A stretch of DNA of 64,000 nucleotides. Origin: Gloeocapsopsis sp. IPPAS B-1203 (GTDB lineage Bacteria; Cyanobacteriota; Cyanobacteriia; Cyanobacteriales; Chroococcidiopsidaceae). The stretch lies in contig NZ_PEIG01000020.1 in the NCBI RefSeq assembly GCF_002749975.1, forward strand, positions 35,072-99,071. Reading direction: 5' to 3'. A program made the position numbers and the translations under genes. Of the stretch, positions 24,956 to 35,577 are shown one piece after another (within the stretch, counting starts at the first letter, position 1; every line of letters begins with the position of its first letter). The notes under the pieces were generated by a model, which was given only the letters and a program-made list of their open reading frames with translations, was not told the origin of the DNA and did no database searches.

Positions 24956-26035
24956 ATGGCGCTCGTACCAATGCGGCTGCTGTTGGACCACGCGGCTGAA
25001 AACGGTTACGGCATTCCAGCTTTCAACGTGAACAACATGGAGCAGATCCAGGCAATTATGCAGGCTGCTAAAGAAACAGATAGCCCCGTGATCTTACAAG
25101 CTTCTCGTGGCGCACGTAAATATGCTGGTGAAAACTTCTTGCGTCACTTGATTCTAGCAGCAGTAGAAACTTATCCTTACATTCCCATTGCCATGCACCA
25201 GGATCATGGTAATGAGCCAGCCACTTGCTACTCTGCAATGAAAAATGGCTTTACCAGCGTTATGATGGACGGTTCGCTGGAAGCAGATGCTAAAACTCCT
25301 GCAAGCTATGAGTATAACGTCAATGTTACCCGTGAAGTTGTGAAAGTCGCTCACGCGATCGGTGTCAGCGTTGAAGGCGAACTCGGTTGCTTGGGTTCCT
25401 TAGAAACTGGTATGGGTGAAGCTGAAGATGGTCATGGTTTCGAGGGTAAACTAGACCACTCTCAACTGTTAACTGATCCTGACCAAGCTGTTGATTTTGT
25501 TGAGCAAACTCAAGTTGATGCTTTGGCAGTAGCGATCGGTACTAGCCACGGTGCTTACAAGTTTACTCGCAAACCTACTGGGGAGATTTTAGCAATCAGC
25601 CGCATTGAAGAAATTCACCGTCGCCTACCAAATACTCACTTGGTAATGCATGGTTCTTCTTCAGTACCTGAAGATTTGCTAGAACTGATTAATAAGTACG
25701 GCGGTGCGATTCCTGAAACCTACGGTGTACCTGTAGAAGAAATTCAAAAAGGTATCAAGAGTGGTGTGCGTAAGGTAAACATCGACACCGATAACCGTTT
25801 GGCAATTACCGCAGCAGTACGCGAAGCTTTGGCAGCAAATGCTAAGGAATTTGACCCCCGTCACTTCCTCAAGCCTTCGATTAAGTATATGCAGAAAGTT
25901 TGTGCAGACCGCTATCAACAGTTTGAGGCTGCTGGTCAAGCTAGCAAGATCAAGCAAGTTTCGCAAGATGAGTTTGCAGCAAAATATGCTAAAGGTGAAT
26001 TAAGTGCTGTAACGAAGAAGACAGTTTCTGTGTAA
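24956..26035 (+). CDS. fbaA: Fructose-bisphosphate aldolase, class II
   Basis: Cleaves or forms fructose 1,6-bisphosphate (and sedoheptulose 1,7-bisphosphate in the Calvin cycle), zinc-dependent, cytosolic. 359 residues as usual for the Calvin-cycle subtype. Visible are HQDHGNE at residues 81-87 with the catalytic aspartate and zinc histidine, the glycine-rich [25 protein letters not shown] and the NIDTDNR phosphate-binding motif. AGGAGG precedes the ATG closely. It lies just outside attR and ends in a strong terminator at 26054-26083. No anomalies. Confidence 0.97.
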   Translation: MALVPMRLLLDHAAENGYGIPAFNVNNMEQIQAIMQAAKETDSPVILQASRGARKYAGENFLRHLILAAVETYPYIPIAMHQDHGNEPATCYSAMKNGFTSVMMDGSLEADAKTPASYEYNVNVTREVVKVAHAIGVSVEGELGCLGSLETGMGEAEDGHGFEGKLDHSQLLTDPDQAVDFVEQTQVDALAVAIGTSHGAYKFTRKPTGEILAISRIEEIHRRLPNTHLVMHGSSSVPEDLLELINKYGGAIPETYGVPVEEIQKGIKSGVRKVNIDTDNRLAITAAVREALAANAKEFDPRHFLKPSIKYMQKVCADRYQQFEAAGQASKIKQVSQDEFAAKYAKGELSAVTKKTVSV

Positions 26036-26053
26036 GAGACTTGATTTTTGGGT

Positions 26054-26083
26054 CGGGTAGTCTTTGGGCTACCCGTTTTTTTT
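26054..26083 (+). terminator. Rho-independent terminator of fbaA
   Basis: CGGGTAG (26054-26060), loop TCTTTGGG, CTACCCG (26069-26075), then eight T. Clear intrinsic terminator. Confidence 0.9.
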
Positions 26084-26100
26084 ACGAACCACATTCCCCG

Positions 26101-26166
26101 CAGGGGTTGCCGTTAGCGTAGCGTCAGCAAAGCGAAGGCGTTAGCCGTTAGCCGAAGGCGCTAGGC
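26101..26166. repeat. GTTAGCG/GCGAAGGCG palindromic repeat cluster
   Basis: CCGTTAGCGTAGCGTCAGC, AAGCGAAGGCGTTAGCC, GTTAGCCGAAGGCGC and CTAGGC form overlapping small palindromes, related to 4457-4515 and the shorter one near 55488. A dispersed intergenic repeat, non-coding. Confidence 0.65.
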
Positions 26167-26216
26167 TAAGGTACAAAAGTCGCAAAGAATTTCTGCTTTC
26201 GAGAATGTGAACTTGA

Positions 26217-26642
26217 TTATTCAACAAAAAGTTCGGCTTTCATTCCGGCTTGAAAGTGTCCTGGAATGTTGCATTCGATGAGGTATCTTCCATGTTCTAG
26301 GTTGGTAAGAAGCGTTGCGGTTGCGCCACTAGGGAGATCTTCTGCTTCGATTTCATCGATTTTTTCGCCGACTTTTTTACGATCGAGTCGATTGTCTTTG
26401 ATAGGCATTTGAGCGAGTGGTAAATCAGTTTTGATGATTTCCATTTCGTGGGGAAGTTGACCTTGGTTGTGGGCAATGAATTCAACTGCTCCAGCTGGTA
26501 CTGTACTAGGTGATAATTCAATTGCCATCTCAGTTTCGAGAACTTTGACTTGAGTTACTGTTTGAGATGCGATCGCCCAAGGCTCAATACCGCTAATCCA
26601 AACAAGTAACAATGTCCCAACCAGCAAGATTCTTCTTAGCAT
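26217..26642 (-). CDS. Cupredoxin-domain (type 1 copper) protein, exported
   Basis: 141 residues from the ATG at 26642; an in-frame TTG two codons upstream (26648) is better spaced from a GAGG and is an alternative. An N-terminal signal sequence (RRILLVGTLLLVWISG, cut near AIA-SQ) is followed by one cupredoxin domain. Type 1 copper ligands are visible: H65 (QLPHE), C124, H129 and M134 in IECNIPGHFQAGM. It is longer than plastocyanin, with a different spacing, and resembles the sulfocyanin-like/cupredoxin_1 group. It likely carries electrons or binds copper in the periplasm or lumen; the partner is unknown. Stands alone between fbaA and a nitrilase gene. Confidence 0.82.
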   Translation of the reverse strand: MLRRILLVGTLLLVWISGIEPWAIASQTVTQVKVLETEMAIELSPSTVPAGAVEFIAHNQGQLPHEMEIIKTDLPLAQMPIKDNRLDRKKVGEKIDEIEAEDLPSGATATLLTNLEHGRYLIECNIPGHFQAGMKAELFVE

Positions 26643-26753
26643 TTTCAACTTAACACCCTCTAAAACATGCTCGATTGCTATCTAAATTCTAGAATCGAAT
26701 GCGATCGCTCCAACCTTCTTCTCTAATCCCTCGCCCCTCACTCCTCACTCCTC

Positions 26754-27566
26754 TTAAAGAAACACGCTATGTTGCAGTGATGGCATTTGTCTGCGGACTT
26801 GTTCTAAACGTGTTGGGTTAATTTCGGCGATCGCAACTCCTGGTGAATTGCCTGCGTCTGATAAGATTACTCCCCAAGGATCGACGATCATCGCGTGACC
26901 ATGAGATTGGCGTAAGGCGTAGTGCTGTCCTGTTTGAGCAGGAGCGATAATGTAGCAGGTATTCTCGATGGCTCGTGCTTGGAGTAGCACTTGCCAGTGG
27001 TCTTTACCTGTGTATGCAGTAAAGGCAGCGGGAACAAAGAGAATATCCGCACCTTTGAGTGCCATATGGCGGTAAAGTTCGGGAAATCGTACGTCATAGC
27101 ACACTGAGAGTCCGAGATTACCAAGATCTCTAGAAGAGTAAACTGGCGGGAGTTGATTTCCAGCCATGACTGTACTTGATTCGCGGTAAGTATTGCCGTC
27201 GGGTAAGTTGACATCAAATAAGTGGACTTTGTGATAGCGCGAGAGTTCTTGACCGCTAGGATCGATCAGTAGGGCGGTGTTGTAAACTTTTGTGCTGTCT
27301 ACAGGTACCGGAAACCCGCCCCCAAGGATGGTGACTTGGAAGCGTTGCGCCATTGTTTTGAGGAATTTTTCACTTTTTTGGGCGATCGCACTTGCTTGGG
27401 CAATCTTACCTGCTTCTTCTCCCAAGTAAGAAAAGTTTTCTGGCAAGCTTACTAACTTGGCACCTTGACGCACGGCAAGTTCAATTAATTCTTCTGCTTG
27501 AACTAAATTTTTCTCTAGGTTAGGCAAGCTTGTCATCTGGATTGCGGCGGCAAGATAAGGCTTCAT
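26754..27566 (-). CDS. Nitrilase-superfamily amidohydrolase (Nit1/Nit2 branch)
   Basis: 270 residues with the catalytic triad: E43 in SLPENFSYL, the lysine of YHKVHLFD near 113 and the cysteine of SVCYDVRFPELYR near 153. The motif spacing fits the carbon-nitrogen hydrolase branch that includes deaminated-glutathione amidase (metabolite repair) and omega-amidase. The natural substrate cannot be fixed from sequence. Cytosolic. It is on the same strand as glyS upstream, but 160 bp apart, so probably separately transcribed. Confidence 0.88.
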   Translation of the reverse strand: MKPYLAAAIQMTSLPNLEKNLVQAEELIELAVRQGAKLVSLPENFSYLGEEAGKIAQASAIAQKSEKFLKTMAQRFQVTILGGGFPVPVDSTKVYNTALLIDPSGQELSRYHKVHLFDVNLPDGNTYRESSTVMAGNQLPPVYSSRDLGNLGLSVCYDVRFPELYRHMALKGADILFVPAAFTAYTGKDHWQVLLQARAIENTCYIIAPAQTGQHYALRQSHGHAMIVDPWGVILSDAGNSPGVAIAEINPTRLEQVRRQMPSLQHSVFL

Positions 27567-27728
27567 GGATCGGTAAATTAATAAAAGTTGAGTAGAAGAT
27601 AAGAGAGGAGCAGGGGAGCAGAAGAGAAATTATTTGTCATCCCCACTTTAGTGAAATAGTATTACATCACATTTGGCATTTTACATTTAATCCTTCTAGT
27701 GATTTTAAAAATGTAGTGCTTGTTAAAG

Positions 27729-29867
27729 CTAGTTTTTGACAATTGCACCAAAATCTGCCAAAACGCGAGCATGATTGCGTAATAGTCCCAATAAATTCAA
27801 ACGATTTCGCCTAATCTCTGGATCGGAATCCATAACTAAAACACTATCTGCTCCATCAAAAAAACTACTGACTTTTGGAGCAATTTCTGCTAATGCTGTT
27901 ATCAATTGTTGATAATCACGCGAAGCACGGGCAGCAATTGTTTTTGGTTCGAGTTGTACCAAGGCATCATAAAATGCTTGTTCTGATGATTTTTGAAATA
28001 GTGCTTGATTTATCAATTGTGGATGTAGTTCGGTAGTATTTAAATCTCCTTGTGCTGCTAAGCGAGTTGATCGATTCACAGTATCGTAAACTATTTCTAA
28101 CTCACCATTATTGCGAATTGATTGTAAAAAGAAAGCGCGATCGCGTACGTCTAATAAATCTTGCAATGCTCGCATTTTATAGTCAGCATCATTGTCTCCT
28201 ACAACGGCATTCACTAAATCATAATCAATCATTTCTTCTTGTAATTGACTGCGCAGGCGTTGGAGAAAAAATTCTTGTAATTGGTGTAGTAGGTTTAACT
28301 GCGTTGGATGTGCAGCAACAAAATCTGTTGCTACTTGCTCTAAGAGTTGCTGTAAATTAATTTGTAAATTGGCACTCCAGGTAATGTTAATTATTGCATT
28401 AGCGGCACGTCTTAAAGCAAAAGGATCAGATGAACCTGTCGGGATCATTCCTAATCCAAAAATACTGACTAAAGTGTCGAGTCGGTCAGCCAAACCGACG
28501 ACTTGACCTGTCATTGTCCTTGGTAGGCGATCGCTAGCACTTCTTGGTAAGTAATGCTCAAAAATTGCAGTGGCTACAGCTTCATGTTCGCCACTTGCTA
28601 AAGCATACTTTTGCCCCATGACTCCCTGAAGTTCGGGAAACTCATACACTATTTGTGTTACTAAGTCAGCTTTGCATAATAATGCGGCACGTTGAATCAA
28701 GTTACTGTTTTCTTTTGATAGCTGTAATTGCGCAGAAATCAGTTCAGCAACTTTGCTGACTCGCGCAACTTTATCGCGAACTGAACCCAATTCTTCTTGA
28801 AAAGTAACAGTTTCTAGTTGTGGTAAATAACTTTCTAACGGTCTTGATAAATCAGTTTTATAGAAAAATTGACCATCAGCTAATCGAGCGCGAATGACTC
28901 GTGCATTACCCGCTGCAATAATATCTGATTTTGCAGGATCTCCATTAGAAATTGTAATGAAATATGGTAAAAGCTCTTCAAAATTATTATTTTTAAATAC
29001 AGGAAAATATCGCTGCTGAGTTACCATCACTGTTGTAATGACTTCCGCAGGCAAGTTTAAGAATTCTTCATCAAAATTCCCAACAACGGCACTAGGAAAT
29101 TCTACTAAATTTGTGACTTCTGTCAGCAAATCAGGATAAATTGGCGTGCTACCATTGACTTTTTGGGCAGCAGCTTGTGTATGTTCTTGAATTTTATTTT
29201 GTCGCTGCTGTGGGTTGACTTCAACAAAAGCTCGCTGTAGTATATCTATATAGTTATTAGGGTGGGTAACTATTACCTTTCCTGGAGATAAGACGCGATG
29301 TCCAAGACTAAAGCGATCGCTCTTAATCGTCTTTGAACCATTCTCTAACTCCACAGACAATACAGCATCATCAAGTAAAGTTATTAGCCAAACAATCGGT
29401 CGTGCAAACCGCAGATCGCCGTCACCCCATCGCATCAGGCGTTTACCTTCTAGCCCTGTAATCCACTGCGGTACTAGTTCTGTCAGTAGTTCAGCAGTAG
29501 GTTTTCCAGGAAAACTTTGCTGGATAAAGACAAAATCTCCTTTATCCGTAGCGCGAATTTTTAATGCTTCAAGGGCAACTCCCTGCTTTCTGGCAAATCC
29601 CTCAGCAGCCTTCGTTGGTTGTCCGTCTTTAAATGCTGCCTGTGCTGGTGGACCTTTAATTTCTTCTTCACGATCCGGTTGCTGATCAGGTAATCCGTGA
29701 ATGACAACAGCCAACCGCCGAGGAGTCCCATAAACGTCAATTGAACTCGCAGACAAACTATGTTCCTGCAAACTTTGAGGAATCCGCGATCGCCATTGGT
29801 GAATCGCACCGGCAACAAAATCTGCAGGTAATTCCTCTGTGCCAACTTCCAATAAAAAACTAGGCAT
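27729..29867 (-). CDS. glyS: Glycyl-tRNA synthetase, beta subunit
   Basis: Beta chain of the alpha2beta2 bacterial glycyl-tRNA synthetase, needed for tRNA recognition. About 712 residues. The start [17 protein letters not shown] is the conserved N-terminus; I use the ATG at 29867 instead of a TTG three codons earlier. Family words include [14 protein letters not shown] and [21 protein letters not shown] (given shortened), and the C-terminal anticodon-binding-like helical domain. The alpha subunit gene glyQ is not in the window, as expected for split loci. No defects. Confidence 0.95.
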   Translation of the reverse strand: MPSFLLEVGTEELPADFVAGAIHQWRSRIPQSLQEHSLSASSIDVYGTPRRLAVVIHGLPDQQPDREEEIKGPPAQAAFKDGQPTKAAEGFARKQGVALEALKIRATDKGDFVFIQQSFPGKPTAELLTELVPQWITGLEGKRLMRWGDGDLRFARPIVWLITLLDDAVLSVELENGSKTIKSDRFSLGHRVLSPGKVIVTHPNNYIDILQRAFVEVNPQQRQNKIQEHTQAAAQKVNGSTPIYPDLLTEVTNLVEFPSAVVGNFDEEFLNLPAEVITTVMVTQQRYFPVFKNNNFEELLPYFITISNGDPAKSDIIAAGNARVIRARLADGQFFYKTDLSRPLESYLPQLETVTFQEELGSVRDKVARVSKVAELISAQLQLSKENSNLIQRAALLCKADLVTQIVYEFPELQGVMGQKYALASGEHEAVATAIFEHYLPRSASDRLPRTMTGQVVGLADRLDTLVSIFGLGMIPTGSSDPFALRRAANAIINITWSANLQINLQQLLEQVATDFVAAHPTQLNLLHQLQEFFLQRLRSQLQEEMIDYDLVNAVVGDNDADYKMRALQDLLDVRDRAFFLQSIRNNGELEIVYDTVNRSTRLAAQGDLNTTELHPQLINQALFQKSSEQAFYDALVQLEPKTIAARASRDYQQLITALAEIAPKVSSFFDGADSVLVMDSDPEIRRNRLNLLGLLRNHARVLADFGAIVKN

Positions 29868-30208
29868 AAAAAACAAACTACATACATTCCAGTTTCAACA
29901 GTTTATCGCGCCACTGGAGGAGCGAGGAACTAGGAGCGAGGAGTAAGGGAAACAAAACAGTTAAATGTCGTCGCAACGAGTGAACTTACAGATAGAGAAT
30001 AATTAAAGTAGCTGTACTTTAATTTAAGTTACCTTCCCAGCAAGTAATTGCTGATAAAGACAAAACCAAATATTGCGGCTCCCTCACTCCTCGCTCCTTT
30101 TCATAGTAGAATGTCAAGATCTGTGCCCGTTTCGACAAACGGATATTAGATAATAAAAACTTGACGATCACCCTACTCAATCCCCAGCAAGATCAACAAA
30201 CAGCAACT

Positions 30209-32020
30209 ATGCGAACTCACTATTGCGGCGAACTGCGTTCCTCAAGTATTGGAGAAACTGTCACCCTGAATGGCTGGGTAGACCGTCGCCGCGATCACGG
30301 AGGCGTGATATTTTTAGATTTACGCGATGCCTTCGGCTCAGGCTCCGCCCTACGCACGGGAGTTGTGCAAATTGTTAGCGATCCGCAACGTACACCAGGA
30401 TCGTACGCGCAAGCGGACGCACTCCGAAACGAATACGTTGTTCAAATTACCGGAAGAGTCACCCAGCGCCCACCCGAATCGATCAACCCGCGCCTACCTA
30501 CAGGTGAAATCGAGATTTACGCCGACGAAATTCAACTTCTCAATGCTGTCCACAAACAATTACCCTTTCAAGTCGCCACGGCTGATACAGAGATAGTTCG
30601 CGAAGACTTACGGCTGAAGTACCGCTATTTAGACATTCGCACTAGTCGCATGAGTCGTAATTTGCAGTTGCGTCACCAAGTCGTCAAAGCAATCCGGCGT
30701 TACTTAGAAGATGAATATAACTTTATTGAAGTTGAAACGCCAATTCTGACGCGTTCTACGCCCGAAGGCGCAAGAGATTACCTTGTTCCTAGTCGCGTGA
30801 ATCCAAGTGAATGGTTTGCCTTACCGCAGTCACCGCAGTTATTTAAACAATTACTGATGGTGTCGGGTTGCGATCGCTACTATCAAATCGCCCGTTGTTT
30901 TCGCGATGAAGACTTACGCGCCGACAGACAACCAGAGTTTACGCAATTAGACATGGAAATGAGTTTCATGTCGCAAGCCGAAATTCTCGAACTGAACGAA
31001 GGCTTAGTTTGTCATATCTTCAAAGCCGTTAAAGGCATCGAACTACCACGTCCTTTCCCGCGTTTAACGTGGATGGAGGCGATGGAACGTTACGGTAGTG
31101 ATAAACCTGATACGCGCTTTGGTTTAGAACTTGTGAATGTTTCTGATTTAGTAAAAGATTCCGGCTTCAAAGTCTTTTCAGGTGCGATCGCATCCGGTGG
31201 TACTGTCAAAGTGCTACCGATTCCTCACGGTAACGAAATTATTTCTAATGTCCGGATTAAACCTGGCGGCGATCTCTTCAAAGAAGCTGCGGAAGCAGGT
31301 GCTAAAGGTTTAGCTTACATTCGCGTGCGCGATGACGGTGAAATTGACACAATTGGCGCCATTAAAGACAATCTCACTGCTGAACAAAAGCAAGAATTAT
31401 TGCAACGTACAGGTGCAACAGCAGGGCACTTGTTACTTTTTGGTGCTGGTGATACTGTAACCGTTAATAAAACTTTAGATCGATTGCGACAATTCATTGG
31501 ACGCGAATTAGGGCTAATTGACCCTGATAAAATTAACTTACTGTGGGTGACAGATTTTCCAATGTTTGAGTGGAACGCTGAAGAAAAGCGTTTAGAAGCA
31601 CTCCATCACCCATTTACCGCACCGCATCCTGATGATTTACACGATCTTAAAACCGCCCGCGCCCAAGCGTATGATTTGGTATTAAATGGTGTCGAAGTTG
31701 GTGGTGGAAGTTTGCGGATTTATCAACGCGAAATTCAAGAACAAGTTTTTACCGCGATTGGGCTTTCGCAAGCGCAAGCACAAAACAAATTTGGCTTTCT
31801 TTTAGAAGCGTTTGAGTATGGGACACCACCACATGGCGGAATTGCTTACGGTTTAGATCGTTTAGTAATGTTGCTTGCTGGCGAAGAGTCGATCCGTGAT
31901 GTGATAGCGTTTCCAAAGACACAACAGGCGCGGTGTTTGTTAACCGATGCACCTTCGAGTGTAGATGATAAGCAATTGAAGGAATTGCAGGTTGTCTCAA
32001 CGTATAAGCCTAAAGCTTAG
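30209..32020 (+). CDS. aspS: Aspartyl-tRNA synthetase
   Basis: Class II synthetase that charges tRNA-Asp (bacterial type, possibly non-discriminating). I choose the ATG at 30209 ([10 protein letters not shown]), the conserved family start, giving 603 residues; a TTG at 30161 would add 16 unsupported residues. An OB-fold anticodon-binding domain is followed by the catalytic core with motif 2 ([20 protein letters not shown]), the GAD insertion domain, and motif 3 ([12 protein letters not shown]). An odd feature is the strand after LDLRD, which carries about eight extra residues ([14 protein letters not shown] where homologues have about six), likely a short repeat-derived insertion. Catalytic motifs are intact. 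Confidence 0.94.
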   Translation: MRTHYCGELRSSSIGETVTLNGWVDRRRDHGGVIFLDLRDAFGSGSALRTGVVQIVSDPQRTPGSYAQADALRNEYVVQITGRVTQRPPESINPRLPTGEIEIYADEIQLLNAVHKQLPFQVATADTEIVREDLRLKYRYLDIRTSRMSRNLQLRHQVVKAIRRYLEDEYNFIEVETPILTRSTPEGARDYLVPSRVNPSEWFALPQSPQLFKQLLMVSGCDRYYQIARCFRDEDLRADRQPEFTQLDMEMSFMSQAEILELNEGLVCHIFKAVKGIELPRPFPRLTWMEAMERYGSDKPDTRFGLELVNVSDLVKDSGFKVFSGAIASGGTVKVLPIPHGNEIISNVRIKPGGDLFKEAAEAGAKGLAYIRVRDDGEIDTIGAIKDNLTAEQKQELLQRTGATAGHLLLFGAGDTVTVNKTLDRLRQFIGRELGLIDPDKINLLWVTDFPMFEWNAEEKRLEALHHPFTAPHPDDLHDLKTARAQAYDLVLNGVEVGGGSLRIYQREIQEQVFTAIGLSQAQAQNKFGFLLEAFEYGTPPHGGIAYGLDRLVMLLAGEESIRDVIAFPKTQQARCLLTDAPSSVDDKQLKELQVVSTYKPKA

Positions 32021-32021
32021 T

Positions 32022-32096
32022 TTGGTAATGGGTAACTGGTAATAAGTAACAAATTGATGCAACTCCAATTACCGATTACCAATTAGCAATTACCGT
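32022..32096. repeat. GGTAATTGG-type degenerate inverted repeat
   Basis: GGTAATGGGTAACTGGTAAT is answered by CCAATTACCGATTACCAATT and further ATTACCG words between convergent aspS and the SLH gene. Same class as the other degenerate heptamer arrays; may act as a bidirectional transcript end. Confidence 0.6.
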
Positions 32097-33019
32097 TACT
32101 GATTTTCAGCATTAGGACGACCGACAATATAGTTTGTCGCTTCTACATTCGGAGTTAGTGGCTCAAGTCTACCTAAACGGACTAAGGCTTGATGAATCCA
32201 TGCGGCTGCGCTGGCGCGGCTTAGTGGTTCGGTAGGATTCAAAACACGTACGCTTGGATAATTAACAACAACATTGGCTTCAGTTGCTCTAGCGACATCT
32301 TCTACTGCATTAGGAGGAATTTGTGCAGCATCGGTGTAGTAATTGCTAACAATTTCAGCAGGTGGACGACTAACTGCTGCTTGAGTTTCAGATGGTGTTG
32401 TCGTTTCAGGAGGAGTAGCTTGTGCTGGTGCGACTTGACTCACCGCACTAAATACAGGTTGCATCAAAGATGCGATCGCAAATGGAATTGAGCCTCTTCT
32501 GGCGCGGCGAGTCGCTGGCGTTGTTTGCCCTGGAGTTGTTTGTGGTGCTGTGGCTGCTGTTTGTGCGGGTACTAAATTCAATCCCCGCATTAGAATAACT
32601 AATGCTTCTGCTCGTTCAATTTCCTCTTCAGGTAAAAAATTGTTATTCTCTGTGGCTTGCATAAAGCCTTGTTCGTAAGCTTCTTCAATTGCTGGATTTG
32701 CCCAATAACCTTGGGGAACATCATTAAACGTACTCGCACTAGGAATCTCTCTTACTTGTTCGGTACTAAAAGCCTTGCGTACGAGTGCTGCAAATTCATC
32801 GCGTTGCACAGCTTGTTCAGGTCTAAATGTACCGTCAGGATAACCAGCAATGATATTTCGTGCTGTTAAAGATTCAATGAAAGGTTGCGCCCAATAATTT
32901 TGCGGCACATCAGGAAATGTTGTTTGTGCTGTTGCTGGGGCAATGCTAACCATCGGAGCAACTACGGTTAATCCTAAAGTTAATGAAGCGATATTTTTTA
33001 CTGAAAATAAACTATGCAT
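32096..33019 (-). CDS. S-layer homology (SLH) domain protein
   Basis: About 307 residues from the ATG at 33019. AGGAGG lies upstream of this ATG, while an ATG eight codons earlier (33043) lacks one. An N-terminal signal peptide ends near APATAQ. SLH-type repeats follow: FPDVPQNYWAQPFIESLTAR...GYPDGTFRP and FNDVPQGYWANPAIEEAYEQ; a third, weaker one may lie in the C-terminal part, after a proline/threonine-rich linker. SLH domains bind secondary cell-wall polymers or peptidoglycan, so the protein should be periplasmic or envelope-bound. There is no porin barrel domain, so it is not a full SomA/SomB porin. Exact role unknown. Confidence 0.85.
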   Translation of the reverse strand: MHSLFSVKNIASLTLGLTVVAPMVSIAPATAQTTFPDVPQNYWAQPFIESLTARNIIAGYPDGTFRPEQAVQRDEFAALVRKAFSTEQVREIPSASTFNDVPQGYWANPAIEEAYEQGFMQATENNNFLPEEEIERAEALVILMRGLNLVPAQTAATAPQTTPGQTTPATRRARRGSIPFAIASLMQPVFSAVSQVAPAQATPPETTTPSETQAAVSRPPAEIVSNYYTDAAQIPPNAVEDVARATEANVVVNYPSVRVLNPTEPLSRASAAAWIHQALVRLGRLEPLTPNVEATNYIVGRPNAENQ

Positions 33020-33043
33020 TCTGGAAAATGCCCTCCTAATCAT

Positions 33044-33467
33044 AGGATTTCTTAATCTAAAAATAACTTTATTGTTATTAAGTCTGCTCTCTCTCTCTCG
33101 ATAGAAAGATTTTTATCTTCTTTAAAATATGCTGGAAAAAGAAGTAAGGTTTTTATTTTTATGAGTATTCTTAATTTTTTATTGAACTGTTGTTAGTTTC
33201 ATCATCACGTAAAAATCTGCCTTTACATAGATATTTACTCTGTAACTAAAGACTGAATATAAGTTGTTGGAGAAGTTACCCTCTAAGAAAATGATGAATT
33301 TTTTTTGATATTTATGAGTGAATGCCTTGTTTTGACAATGTATTGAATTTAATACATACCTCCTTAAGATAGGAATTTGCATCCAATCTATTTACAACCA
33401 AAGAAAGATGGATTAATACGATAACTTTCTAGGCTAGTTATATATGAAATCGTCAGGAGGTTGCATC
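33044..33467. other. AT-rich intergenic region between divergent genes
   Basis: About 420 bases, very AT-rich, with a CTCTCTCTCTCG run near 33090. I see no credible gene; a 67-codon minus-strand frame at 33179-33382 has no family features or ribosome-binding site. It must hold the promoters of both the SLH gene and the PRC-barrel gene, but I cannot place them with confidence. Confidence 0.4.
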
Positions 33468-34355
33468 ATGGTTCTTTACAAACTGGAAGACTTTGATTCT
33501 GACTATAGCTCTAGTTTTGATGACAACGATATCAAAGGATTCGATGTCTACACAGACGTAAATAATGAAAATGTTGGTACTGTCAAAAATATATTGGTAG
33601 ACGAAGCAGGACACTTTCGCTACTTTGTTGTTGACACAGGCTTTTGGATTTTCGGCAAGGAAGTATTACTACCCGTTGGTCGTGCGCGGATCGACCAAAG
33701 TGCAAGAAGAGTAGTTGCATCAGGATTAACGAAAGAACAAGTCGAAGCATTACCAGAATTTAGTGATGACTTACGCGTAGATTACGATTATGAAGAGCGC
33801 GTACGTGGAGTTTATCGCCCTCAAACCTTAGAATCAACTGCACCGCTAGATACACCTACAGCTGCTACAGCAGGTGTTGCTCCTAGAATGGATACAACAG
33901 AATACAACAGAGATACCTACGACTACCAGTACGATGCTGATTTGTATGATATGAATCGACAAGATCAGCAATCGCTTAAGCTTTATGAAGAGCGGTTAGT
34001 TGCAAACAAGACTCGTAGAAAAGCTGGAGAAGTATCGATCGGTAAAAAGGTTGAGACAGAAACTGCTCAAGTTTCCATTCCAGTAGAGAAAGAAAAAGTT
34101 GTTGTTGAACGCACGACTCCTACTAATACTAAAGCCGTGACTTCTCCTGGAACTGATGCTTTCCGTGAAGGTGAAGTTGCACGCGTAGAGTTGCATGAAG
34201 AAGCAGCAGATGTTCAAAAAGAAGCTTTTGTGCGTGAAGAAGTCAAAGTGAAGAAAGTAACTGAACAAGAGACTGTCAATGCACAAGAGACAATTCGTAA
34301 AGAAGAGTTGGATCTAGGTAAATCAGGTAACTTAGACGTTGACAACAGAAGATAG
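33468..34355 (+). CDS. PRC-barrel / DUF2382 (YsnF-type) stress protein
   Basis: 295 residues from the ATG at 33468, which has AGGAGG seven bases upstream; an ATG eight codons earlier lacks one. The N-terminal PRC-barrel covers about residues 15-95 (YTDVNNENVGTVKNILVDEA, then FRYFVVDTGFWIFGKEVLLP). A linker leads to the DUF2382 domain at about 175-285 (LKLYEERLVANKTRRKAGEV, then VSIPVEKEKVVVERTTP). Homologues of the AvaK/YsnF kind are linked to akinete, desiccation or general stress in cyanobacteria and bacilli. It is charged and soluble. A terminator follows at 34409-34436. Confidence 0.88.
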   Translation: MVLYKLEDFDSDYSSSFDDNDIKGFDVYTDVNNENVGTVKNILVDEAGHFRYFVVDTGFWIFGKEVLLPVGRARIDQSARRVVASGLTKEQVEALPEFSDDLRVDYDYEERVRGVYRPQTLESTAPLDTPTAATAGVAPRMDTTEYNRDTYDYQYDADLYDMNRQDQQSLKLYEERLVANKTRRKAGEVSIGKKVETETAQVSIPVEKEKVVVERTTPTNTKAVTSPGTDAFREGEVARVELHEEAADVQKEAFVREEVKVKKVTEQETVNAQETIRKEELDLGKSGNLDVDNRR

Positions 34356-34408
34356 ATCGCTTTAGAAGTGTCAGTGCGTTTGATTCCTTGAAGCAATAAA
34401 AGTAATAA

Positions 34409-34436
34409 GTCCTTAGTTTCGACTAAGGGCTTTTTT
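34409..34436 (+). terminator. Rho-independent terminator
   Basis: CCTTAGT (34411-34417), tetraloop TTCG, ACTAAGG (34422-34428), one more G-C pair outside, then six T. A classic strong intrinsic terminator for the PRC-barrel gene. Confidence 0.92.
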
Positions 34437-34465
34437 CTACACTAATTTTCAATAGACTTCTTGCA

Positions 34466-34548
34466 ATTATGGGTAGGTGAGGACACCCACCCTACAAATT
34501 CAGATGAATTCAGCTTTTGTGGGTTAGGCATCTTGCCTGACCAGAGTA
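34466..34548. repeat. GGGTAGGTG and GGTTAGGC hairpin repeats
   Basis: ATGGGTAGGTGAGGACACCCACCC and, after 20 bases, GGTTAGGCATCTTGCCTGACC each fold as small hairpins. They resemble widely dispersed cyanobacterial intergenic palindromes. Non-coding. Confidence 0.55.
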
Positions 34549-34589
34549 AAAATGTGATATTGCAAGAGATTTAATAGCTTGGTAAAAGT

Positions 34590-35168
34590 TTAACCGTAGT
34601 AACTCGGTTCATTGCCAGGTTTCCACTTAATATTGCATCCAATACTAGGTTTTTGGTTAGAATCAATCGATTTTTCAGCTAATAGCGCATCAATTGCTGC
34701 TCGTAAATCTTTGCCGGTAACTGGTATACTGTTACTTGGTCGGCTATCATCTAACTGACCGCGATAGACTAACTTTTGATCAGCATCGAATAAAAAGAAA
34801 TCTGGCGTACAAGCTGCTGTATAAGCTTTTGCTACTTCTTGGCTTTCATCAAAGCATACAGGAAATAAGAACCCAGTTTCTTCAGCCATTGCTTTTAATT
34901 GTTCTGGTGCATCGTCTGGGTATTTGTTGATATCGTTAGAGCTAATCGCAACAATTCTCACATTGCTATTAGCATAGTCTTGTCCTAAGTTGGCGAGTTC
35001 TGACTTGACATGCTTGACAAATGGGCAGTGCTGACAGATAAACATTACTAGCAATGGCTTTCCAGCAAAACTTGATAGCGAAATCGTTTTTCCAGTCACG
35101 ACATTTGGTAACTCAAAGTTTGGTGCTTGAGTTCCTAAAGGCAACATTGTTGAAGCAGTTTTTACCAT
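34590..35168 (-). CDS. Thioredoxin-family (AhpC/TSA-TlpA-like) protein
   Basis: 192 residues. Redoxin/thioredoxin fold: QAPNFELPNVVTGKTISLSS, then PLLVMFICQHCPFVKHVKSE with C45 and C48 in a CxxC arrangement, SNDINKYPDDAPEQ and TPDFFLFDADQKLVYRG with the cis-proline strand. No signal peptide. It likely reduces or isomerises disulfides or acts as a peroxidase-like reductase in the cytosol; the target is unknown. Monocistronic by spacing. Confidence 0.87.
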   Translation of the reverse strand: MVKTASTMLPLGTQAPNFELPNVVTGKTISLSSFAGKPLLVMFICQHCPFVKHVKSELANLGQDYANSNVRIVAISSNDINKYPDDAPEQLKAMAEETGFLFPVCFDESQEVAKAYTAACTPDFFLFDADQKLVYRGQLDDSRPSNSIPVTGKDLRAAIDALLAEKSIDSNQKPSIGCNIKWKPGNEPSYYG

Positions 35169-35577
35169 AATGCAGTTGCTCCTGCAAGTTTTGCATTTTA
35201 AAGGATTTGTTGATAGGGAGTTTTATTTTTATAGTAGTATCAAGGCGATTTAATTACTGACATCATGATTCTTGTTAATCGGGAATTGGTCATGGGTAAT
35301 GGGAAATAGTGACTCTTGAAGTGCGAATCGCGGTTAATAACCTGGTGGATGTTGAAAGCCAATGATCTGGTGCAAGTGTTGGGTAATTTGCACCACCGTT
35401 GAGTGACAATTTGCATTCCTAAAAGTTTCTTTCAAGTCCATCTGTGTTCTCCTATTTCCAGTATCTCAGTGACTCTCTTGCTTCAAATTTCGATGCGTTT
35501 GCCCTGCTAGTCACTCATTACTATTCTCTCGCTCCATATGATACGCTAGAGGGTTTGTTACCCCCTAGCCCTGAACT
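35169..35577. other. Intergenic region upstream of the ThyA-like gene
   Basis: About 400 bases containing repeat words GGTCATGGGTAATGGGAAAT near 35286 and no convincing gene. A frame at 35444-35665 overlaps the ThyA-like gene out of frame and has no family features. The promoter of the ThyA-like gene should be here. Confidence 0.35.

Noticed and set aside
30161..30208. TTG start of aspS
   Set aside because: The family start [10 protein letters not shown] is at the ATG at 30209; the extra residues have no support.
33179..33382. 67-codon minus-strand frame in the SLH/PRC-barrel spacer
   Set aside because: No ribosome-binding site, no family features, AT-rich composition that produces open frames by chance.
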